A DNA stretch of 5,992 nucleotides, taken from NCBI GenBank assembly GCA_026982235.1, contig JALSHM010000035.1, positions 1-5,992 of the forward strand, in the 5' to 3' direction. This document shows, in pieces, positions 1-4,686 of this stretch. This DNA is from Robiginitomaculum sp. Lineage in GTDB: Bacteria > Pseudomonadota > Alphaproteobacteria > Caulobacterales > Maricaulaceae. How positions within the stretch are numbered: position 1 is the stretch's first letter; the number at the start of each line of letters is the position of its first letter. The notes under the pieces were generated by a model. The model was not told the origin of the DNA, did not search any database, and worked only from the letters and a program-made list of their open reading frames with translations. The translations under genes were made by a program, and so were the position numbers.

Positions 1-67
1 ACTGTTTGAACATTTCGGCATCACCGCGCAAGCACTGGAAACCAAAGTGCGCGGCATTTTAAGGTAA
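1..67 (+). CDS. C-terminal end of a probable transketolase (partial, 5' end outside window)
   Basis: An open frame enters from the left edge (first full codon at base 2) and stops at TAA 65-67, giving 21 residues that begin LFEHFGIT and end RGILR. A Phe-Gly-(Ile/Phe)-Thr segment followed by an amphipathic helix up to the stop is typical of the extreme C-terminus of transketolase, where it lies in the third domain of this thiamine-diphosphate enzyme. Transketolase moves two-carbon ketol units between sugar phosphates in the Calvin cycle and the non-oxidative pentose phosphate pathway. The call is supported by context: aldolase and ribulose-phosphate epimerase follow on the same strand, as in cbbT-cbbA-cbbE-like clusters, and only 11 bases separate this stop from the aldolase start. 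With so few residues visible, another enzyme cannot be excluded. Confidence 0.6.
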   Translation, partial: LFEHFGITAQALETKVRGILR

Positions 68-78
68 AAGGGTACAAT

Positions 79-1143
79 ATGGCACGCATTACATTACGAC
101 AACTCCTGGATCACGCGGCGGAATATGGCTATGGTGTTCCGGCGTTTAATATCAATAATATGGAGCAGGTGCTGGCCATTATGGAAGCGGCCAAAGCTAC
201 CGATGCTCCGGTTATCTTGCAAGCATCGCGGGGCGCACGGGCTTATGCGGGCGATATAATGTTGGTTAAAATGGTCGAAGCGGCGGAGGAAATGTACCCC
301 AATATCCCCATCTGCCTGCATCAAGACCACGGCAATAATGGCGCCACTTGCTTCTCTGCTCTGCAAGCCGGATTTACCTCTGTGATGATGGACGGCTCAT
401 TAGAAGCCGACGGCAAAACCCCCGCAAGTTATGAATACAATGAAAATATAACCAAATATGTCACAGATGTCGCCCATGATGTCGGCGCATCGGTTGAGGG
501 CGAACTTGGGTGTCTCGGCTCGCTGGAAACTGGCATGGGGGAAGCCGAAGACGGCCATGGTTTTGAGGGAGCCTTGTCAATGGACATGCTGCTGACTGAT
601 CCGGACGAAGCGGCGGCTTTCGTCAAGGCCACCCAGTGCGATGCGCTGGCTATTGCTATGGGCACCAGTCATGGTGCTTATAAATTCTCCAAAAAACCGA
701 CGGGCGATATTCTGGCTATGGACAGGGTAGAGGCTATTCACAAACGTATCCCCAATACCCATTTGGTCATGCACGGCTCAAGCTCTGTGCCGCAAGAATT
801 ACAAGACCTGTTCAATAAATTCGGCGGCGGTATGAAGCAGACATATGGTGTGCCTATTGAAGAGATTACCAAGGGCATAAAATTTGGCGTGCGCAAGGTT
901 AATATTGACACGGATTGCCGTATCGCCATGACCGGACAATGGCGTAAAATAGCTTGTGAACAACCAGAACAATTCGACCCGCGCAAATTCTTAGCGCCAA
1001 GCATTGCCGCTATGAAAGCACTGTGTATAGACAGATATGAGCGTTTTGGTACTGCCGGAAATGCTTCCAAGATTAAGGAAATACCTATGTCCGATATGGC
1101 GAAAAGATATGCAGACGGGAGTTTGGCGCCGATTATTTCGTAG
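79..1143 (+). CDS. fba: Fructose-bisphosphate aldolase, class II, Calvin-cycle subtype
   Basis: Zinc-dependent aldolase of 354 aa. It reversibly condenses dihydroxyacetone phosphate with glyceraldehyde 3-phosphate to fructose 1,6-bisphosphate. The Calvin subtype often also makes sedoheptulose 1,7-bisphosphate from erythrose 4-phosphate. It is a cytoplasmic TIM barrel. Visible class II signatures are GVPAFNINNMEQ (residues 19-30), LHQDHG with the probable catalytic Asp83 and zinc ligand His84, EGELG (141-145), GTSHGAYK with His198 as a probable zinc ligand, and HGSSSVP with His232 as another. VNIDTD (274-279) matches the phosphate and substrate-binding loop. The length and the ITLRQLLDHAAE opening match the subtype often named CbbA rather than the longer E. 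coli FbaA type. The ATG at 79 has a purine-rich AAAAGGG (66-72) six bases upstream, overlapping the end of the preceding gene. Rpe follows 23 bases downstream, so the genes are probably co-transcribed. No key residue appears missing. Confidence 0.96.
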   Translation: MARITLRQLLDHAAEYGYGVPAFNINNMEQVLAIMEAAKATDAPVILQASRGARAYAGDIMLVKMVEAAEEMYPNIPICLHQDHGNNGATCFSALQAGFTSVMMDGSLEADGKTPASYEYNENITKYVTDVAHDVGASVEGELGCLGSLETGMGEAEDGHGFEGALSMDMLLTDPDEAAAFVKATQCDALAIAMGTSHGAYKFSKKPTGDILAMDRVEAIHKRIPNTHLVMHGSSSVPQELQDLFNKFGGGMKQTYGVPIEEITKGIKFGVRKVNIDTDCRIAMTGQWRKIACEQPEQFDPRKFLAPSIAAMKALCIDRYERFGTAGNASKIKEIPMSDMAKRYADGSLAPIIS

Positions 1144-1166
1144 GGCAATGTTAATAGGAGAACATA

Positions 1167-1847
1167 ATGTCCATAAAAATATCACCGTCCATATTATCCG
1201 CTGATTTTGCCCAGCTTGGTAATGAGATCCGCGCTATTGAGAGCGCCGGCTGCGACTGGGTACATGTGGACGTGATGGACAATCACTATGTGCCGAACCT
1301 GACTATTGGGCCGGATGTGTGTAAATGGATACGCCCCCATATTAAGACGGTTATGGATGTACATTTAATGATGGATCCAGCGGATAATCTTTTAGAAGCC
1401 TTCGCCAAGGCAGGGGCAGATAATATCTCTATTCACCCTGAAGTCCACCCGCATCTTGACCGCAGCTTACAGGTTATTCGCAATTTGGGGTGCAAGGCAG
1501 GCGTGGCGCTGAACCCGTCTACACCGATAAATGTGATTGAAAATGTATTGGACAGGCTCGATCTTGTGATTGTCATGTCGGTCAATCCAGGCTTTGGCGG
1601 GCAGAGCTTTCTGCCATCTCAGGTTCAGAAAATCCGCGACCTCAAGGCAATGTTTAATGGGCGTGATATATTGATCGAAGTCGACGGCGGCATCAAGCCC
1701 AGTACGGCACCTTTGGTGGCCGAAGCGGGTGCAGATGTGCTGGTTGCAGGTTCAGCCGTGTTTGGCAAAGGCGCACAAAGTGAAGATGTTTACGCCGCTA
1801 ATATCAAAGCCATAAGAGACGCTGCAAATAGGGCAATAGGGCAATAA
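1167..1847 (+). CDS. rpe: Ribulose-phosphate 3-epimerase
   Basis: Interconverts D-ribulose 5-phosphate and D-xylulose 5-phosphate in the pentose phosphate pathway and Calvin cycle. It is a cytoplasmic metal-dependent TIM barrel. The 226 aa length is normal for the family and the protein looks complete. Diagnostic segments run in the usual order: SPSILSADF (residues 6-14), HVDVMDNHYVPNLTIGP (33-49), MDVHLMM (63-69), VMSVNPGFGGQSF (136-148), EVDGGI (171-176) and ADVLVAGSAVFG (189-200). By family analogy the metal ligands are His33, Asp35, His66 and Asp173, with Asp35 and Asp173 as the acid/base pair. All four are present. The ATG is preceded by a good AGGAG ribosome binding site (1156-1160, six-base spacer). 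It follows fba by 23 bases and is the last gene before a hairpin, so it probably ends the operon. An exact tandem GGGCAATA (1831-1846) spans the final codons and stop. Confidence 0.97.
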   Translation: MSIKISPSILSADFAQLGNEIRAIESAGCDWVHVDVMDNHYVPNLTIGPDVCKWIRPHIKTVMDVHLMMDPADNLLEAFAKAGADNISIHPEVHPHLDRSLQVIRNLGCKAGVALNPSTPINVIENVLDRLDLVIVMSVNPGFGGQSFLPSQVQKIRDLKAMFNGRDILIEVDGGIKPSTAPLVAEAGADVLVAGSAVFGKGAQSEDVYAANIKAIRDAANRAIGQ

Positions 1848-1849
1848 AA

Positions 1850-1875
1850 AACCGTCCTCCTCAAGGAGGACGGTT
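1850..1875. terminator. Perfect hairpin after rpe, probable intrinsic terminator
   Basis: Arms 1850-1860 (AACCGTCCTCC) and 1865-1875 (GGAGGACGGTT) are exact reverse complements: 11 bp around a TCAA loop, starting three bases after the rpe stop codon. The plus-strand 3' flank (TCTACTT after the paired Ts) is only a weak U-tract. The opposite strand reads the same stem followed by a run of six T (the last two from the stem arm), then ATT, so its classical terminator shape points the minus-strand way. It most likely ends the tkt-fba-rpe transcript, possibly acting in both directions, but no minus-strand gene is visible to the right that would need it. Confidence 0.8.
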
Positions 1876-1918
1876 CTACTTAAGCGCCCCGTTGGTTAGC
1901 GTTTACTGCTAAATCGCA

Positions 1919-1943
1919 ATTTGATTAGCGCCCTTAATCAAAT
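1919..1943. repeat. Inverted repeat with 9-bp arms in the intergenic region
   Basis: ATTTGATTA (1919-1927) is the exact reverse complement of TAATCAAAT (1935-1943), with a 7-base spacer GCGCCCT. The arms are AT-rich and no T-run follows, so it looks more like a protein-binding dyad or a structured RNA element than a terminator. Additional arms lie around it: ATCGCAA (1913-1919) with TTGCGAT (1959-1965), CTGCT (1906-1910) with AGCAG (1947-1951), and TTAGC (1896-1900) with GCTAA (1908-1912). These cannot all pair at once. The heptamer AGCGCCC occurs both at 1883-1889 and inside this element (1927-1933). The function is unknown. Confidence 0.55.
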
Positions 1944-1958
1944 GTAAGCAGAAATTAT

Positions 1959-1987
1959 TTGCGATATGAGGATTAGTCAACTACGAT
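1959..1987 (+). promoter_or_regulatory. Possible sigma-70-like promoter for the luxR-type gene
   Basis: TTGCGA (1959-1964) and TACGAT (1982-1987) each match four of six bases of the -35 and -10 consensus and are separated by exactly 17 bases. A start site a few bases downstream would give a leader of about 40 bases before the GTG at 2038. The putative -10 lies inside the palindrome at 1981-1996, so a protein bound there could block transcription. This is a weak two-box match and may be chance. Confidence 0.3.
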
Positions 1988-2023
1988 ATTCCGTAGATAT
2001 TGGGTAAATTGCGGTATTCCGAA
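1981..2023. promoter_or_regulatory. Candidate operator: palindrome plus GATATT repeats before the luxR-type gene
   Basis: CTACG (1981-1985) and CGTAG (1992-1996) form a dyad with a 6-base spacer. GATATTCCGTA (1985-1995) is followed head-to-tail by GATATTGGGTA (1996-2006), an 11-base period with two mismatches. A third related copy, GGTATTCCGAA (2013-2023), contains the small dyad CGG-TATT-CCG (2012-2021). Repeats spaced by about one helical turn next to a regulator gene suggest a binding site, perhaps for autoregulation. The 16-base dyad is shorter than the roughly 20-base lux box and does not match its usual CTG/CAG ends, so the binding protein is not identified. Confidence 0.4.
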
Positions 2024-2028
2024 GTTTT

Positions 2029-2035
2029 GAGGTGG
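2029..2035 (+). promoter_or_regulatory. Ribosome binding site that favours the GTG start at 2038
   Basis: GAGG (2029-2032, within GAGGTGG) sits five bases before the GTG at 2038. The in-frame GTG at 2032 overlaps this motif and has no purine-rich site of its own at the right distance. An in-frame TAA at 2005-2007 closes the frame further upstream. The next in-frame Met is about 60 codons inside the ligand domain. The start at 2038 is therefore preferred. Confidence 0.55.
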
Positions 2036-2037
2036 TT

Positions 2038-2760
2038 GTGAGAAAAGCTTTACTTAAAAGTATCGAGTTGAAACTGGCTGAAGCGCGATCTATTCGCGGA
2101 GCGATATTCCGGTTACAAGCTTTGCTGGGCGCTCACGGTGGTGCGCATTTGGCCTATACATTTTTGTTGCACCGTAATTCCTATATTCGTGGTGATGAAG
2201 TATCAGCAACCACCATGCCTGAGGAAGTGACCAAGCATTATTGGCAAAATGGTGGTACGAATACGGATCCAGTTGTAGAGATTGTGCCTAAAATGCATGC
2301 ACCTCAAATGATGGATTTGGTGGATATAGTGGAGGATAAGCAACGAATTTATCACAACAACCAATATCTGACTGCGATCATTGAGCAAGGTTGGCAAAAG
2401 CTGATGGTATATCCTATTTTCCCGGAGGTTGGTGCCTCATATTACAGCGCCTTCACCATACTCGGGTTACCAGATGAACCAAAACGCACTGAACAATTCT
2501 ATATGGAGGTTGGGCGGTTGTTCCATCGCAGTCTTAAAAAATATGGTTTGTTTCGCGCGTATTTTAAAATAACCAGCAAAGAGAAAAAAGTGCTGGAGTA
2601 TATGGCGGTCGGCAAGACCACTTTGGATATAGCAAGTGAGTTGGGTTTGAAGCAGCGTTCTATTGAGCTGCGCTTGCAAAATGCCCGTAAAAAACTCCGT
2701 GCGCGAACGACAACTGAGGCCGTTTATAAAGCCGCAGCATATTCCATTATCTTTGTTTGA
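2038..2760 (+). CDS. LuxR-family transcriptional regulator, autoinducer-binding-like domain plus HTH (probable LuxR solo)
   Basis: DNA-binding regulator of 240 aa from the GTG at 2038 (242 aa if the GTG at 2032 is used). Residues of about 15-170 resemble the autoinducer-binding domain of quorum-sensing LuxR proteins. The segment MPEEVTKHYWQNGGTNTDPV (60-79) lines up without gaps with the family's YPEEW...HY...DPV pattern. Tyr68 and Asp77-Pro78 of the acyl-homoserine-lactone pocket are kept. Val64 and Met92 occupy the positions of the two conserved pocket tryptophans (W66 and W94 of Vibrio fischeri LuxR). Residues of about 176-238 form a LuxR-type helix-turn-helix: ITSKEKKVLEYMAVGKTT, then DIASELGL, then RSIELRLQNARKKL. 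The hallmark Glu182, Leu186 and Gly192 are present, with Tyr188 where Trp is common. The length is typical of LuxR/TraR proteins. No luxI-like synthase gene is in the window. It lies 77 bases before the first DUF885 gene with no clear terminator between. Ligand and targets are unknown, and a non-AHL signal is an inference. Confidence 0.87.
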   Translation: MRKALLKSIELKLAEARSIRGAIFRLQALLGAHGGAHLAYTFLLHRNSYIRGDEVSATTMPEEVTKHYWQNGGTNTDPVVEIVPKMHAPQMMDLVDIVEDKQRIYHNNQYLTAIIEQGWQKLMVYPIFPEVGASYYSAFTILGLPDEPKRTEQFYMEVGRLFHRSLKKYGLFRAYFKITSKEKKVLEYMAVGKTTLDIASELGLKQRSIELRLQNARKKLRARTTTEAVYKAAAYSIIFV

Positions 2761-2837
2761 GTGTAGGCTGACTATCGCTTTCCTTTTATCGGTATGTCTG
2801 TATGTTGCGAGCATCATAAATTGACGAAGGATAAAAT

Positions 2838-4667
2838 ATGTTGAAGCGGTTATTGGGCGGCATTTTTGTGGGGGCGTTGATTGCAGGTGGTTTAACAGCT
2901 TGTTCAGGTGGAGACGGCTTTAAGCTCGAAAGAGTGCAATCCCAAAGCCAAGAGCTAAATGATTGGTTCGAAGCCCGCTATCAAGAAGATTTGGCGAGAT
3001 CTCCGACTAGGCAGACTTATTTTGGCTTGAAAGTGGGGTTGGATAAGCTTGACGATGTGTCGCAAGCGGCACTGGACGAAGACTATGCGTTGGCGATGAA
3101 GAATGTGGCTGATATGCAGACAAGATTTAACAGTGCTAATCTCGATCGTCAGGGTAAAATCTCCTATTATTTGTTTGGCTATAATGGTGATGTCTACAAG
3201 GTAGCCAAAAAATTTGAGAAACATGAGTATGTGTTCAATCATATGGCGGGACCCCATAGTGAGTTCCCAACCTTTATGGTCAATTTCCATGCTGTACAGA
3301 ATGTTGAAGATGCCCGCGCATATATTGCACGGTTAAATGCAAGTCAGCGTTATCTAGGGCAGTACCAAACCCGCGCCGAAGCACAGGCAGATACAGGTAT
3401 ATTATTGCCGAAATTTGTGTATGCTAAACTGATAAAGTCATCACGGAATGTGATAACGGGTGCGCCGTTTACCGATGGCCCAGATAGTCCACTTTATGCA
3501 GATATTAAGAAAAAGATTTCCGCGCTAGAGGACGTGCGTCAAAGCGATAAAGAGGCGCTTATTATGCAAGCCAAACAAGCTTTGCTGGACGCGGTTGAGC
3601 CTGCCTATCAAAGGCTAATTTTCATGTTTGAGGCGCAAGAAAAACTTGCGAATGATGACGATGGTGTATGGAAGTTACCTGATGGTGCTGCTTATTATCA
3701 ATCAAAGCTGAATTATTACACCACCACGAATATGACGGCGGACGAGATTCACGAAATCGGTCTTGTCGAAGTGGCACGTATCCAAGGTGAAATGCGCAAA
3801 ATTATGCAAAAGGTTGGCTTTGAGGGAAGTTTGCAGGATTTCTATAATTTCTTGCGCACGGATGAACAATTCACATTGCCTAATGATGATGTAGGGCGGG
3901 CGCAATATATGGCGGAGGCCACGGCGGTTATAGATGATATGAAAGCCAGGTTGGACGATTTGTTCATCACCAAGCCCAAAGCGGATATGATTGTCAAACG
4001 GGTGGAGCCGTTCCGCGAAGCTTCTGCATTTGGTGCATTTTATGACCAGCCTTCATTGGACGGCACCAGGCCGGGCACATATTTTATCAACCTCAAAGAT
4101 GTGCGCGATCAGCCGACATATTTGATGCAAGCCTTAGCCTACCATGAAGGCATTCCTGGCCATCATATGCAAATTGCTATTGCTATGGAGCTGGACGGCA
4201 TCCCGCAATTCCGTAAGCAAGGCGGGCATACGGCTTATATTGAAGGCTGGGCGCTTTATGCAGAAAGTGTACCAGCAGAACTGGGCATGTATACGGATCC
4301 GTACAAAGATTTTGGCAGGCTTTCTATGGAGATATTCCGCGCGGCGCGGCTTGTGGTTGATACCGGTATTCATGCAAAAAAATGGACACGGGAACAAGCC
4401 GTGCAATATATGCTCAAAAATATCGCTAATCCGGAAGGAGACATTCGCTCGGAAATTGACCGTTATATTGTCTGGCCAGGCCAAGCGACGGCTTATAAAA
4501 TTGGCATGATAAAAATTGGCGAGCTTAAAAAACATGCACAGGCAGAGCTGGGTGATAAATTTGACATTCGCGAGTTTCACGATGTAGTTTTGGCCAATGG
4601 TTCCGTGCCGCTGTCCTTGCTTGAAGAGCTGGTGGATGAATGGATTGCGGAAACTCAAAAAGGCTAA
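2838..4667 (+). CDS. DUF885 family lipoprotein, putative metallopeptidase-like (copy 1)
   Basis: Complete 609-aa exported protein of the DUF885 family, whose function is not firmly established. Residues 1-22 are a lipoprotein signal peptide: MLKR, a hydrophobic core, then lipobox LTAC with Cys22 as the lipidation site. Ser23 follows, so by the usual +2 rule it should go to the outer membrane. The N-terminal two thirds look helical, including TTTNMTADEIH (295-305). The C-terminal part carries the family signatures: YHEGIPGHHMQ with His436, Glu437, His442 and His443, then YIEGWALYAE with Glu469, then RAARLVVDTGIH, then RYIVWPGQATAYKIG (542-556), then FHDVVLANGSVPL. The His/Glu pattern followed by a downstream Glu recalls gluzincin-type zinc peptidases, but HE-x4-H is not the standard HExxH, so a catalytic role is inference. 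The ATG has GAAGGA (2826-2831) six bases upstream. The paralogous next gene starts 19 bases after the stop, so the two are probably co-transcribed. Confidence 0.9.
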   Translation: MLKRLLGGIFVGALIAGGLTACSGGDGFKLERVQSQSQELNDWFEARYQEDLARSPTRQTYFGLKVGLDKLDDVSQAALDEDYALAMKNVADMQTRFNSANLDRQGKISYYLFGYNGDVYKVAKKFEKHEYVFNHMAGPHSEFPTFMVNFHAVQNVEDARAYIARLNASQRYLGQYQTRAEAQADTGILLPKFVYAKLIKSSRNVITGAPFTDGPDSPLYADIKKKISALEDVRQSDKEALIMQAKQALLDAVEPAYQRLIFMFEAQEKLANDDDGVWKLPDGAAYYQSKLNYYTTTNMTADEIHEIGLVEVARIQGEMRKIMQKVGFEGSLQDFYNFLRTDEQFTLPNDDVGRAQYMAEATAVIDDMKARLDDLFITKPKADMIVKRVEPFREASAFGAFYDQPSLDGTRPGTYFINLKDVRDQPTYLMQALAYHEGIPGHHMQIAIAMELDGIPQFRKQGGHTAYIEGWALYAESVPAELGMYTDPYKDFGRLSMEIFRAARLVVDTGIHAKKWTREQAVQYMLKNIANPEGDIRSEIDRYIVWPGQATAYKIGMIKIGELKKHAQAELGDKFDIREFHDVVLANGSVPLSLLEELVDEWIAETQKG

Positions 4668-4686
4668 GGCCAAAAAGGATAATTTT

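Noticed and set aside
738..1148. 136-codon minus-strand frame over the 3' half of fba
   Set aside because: Antisense to conserved aldolase codons with an unconvincing protein sequence.
1981..1996. Canonical lux box
   Set aside because: The dyad is 16 bases and lacks the CTG...CAG ends of known lux boxes. It is kept only as an unassigned operator candidate.
2032..2034. GTG at 2032 as the start of the luxR-type gene
   Set aside because: It overlaps the only good ribosome binding site (GAGG, 2029-2032), which is correctly spaced for the GTG at 2038. It is not excluded but is less likely.
2761..2837. Possible promoter or terminator between the luxR-type gene and the first DUF885 gene
   Set aside because: TTGCGA at 2805-2810 has no matching -10 box at 17 bases, TTGACG at 2821-2826 is too close to the start codon, and no stable hairpin with a T-run is visible. 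Only the GAAGGA ribosome binding site is supported.
4144..4509. 121-codon plus-strand frame inside the first DUF885 gene
   Set aside because: It overlaps the HEGIPGHH to PGQA region in another frame, has no family features and no ribosome binding site, and is explained by the real gene.
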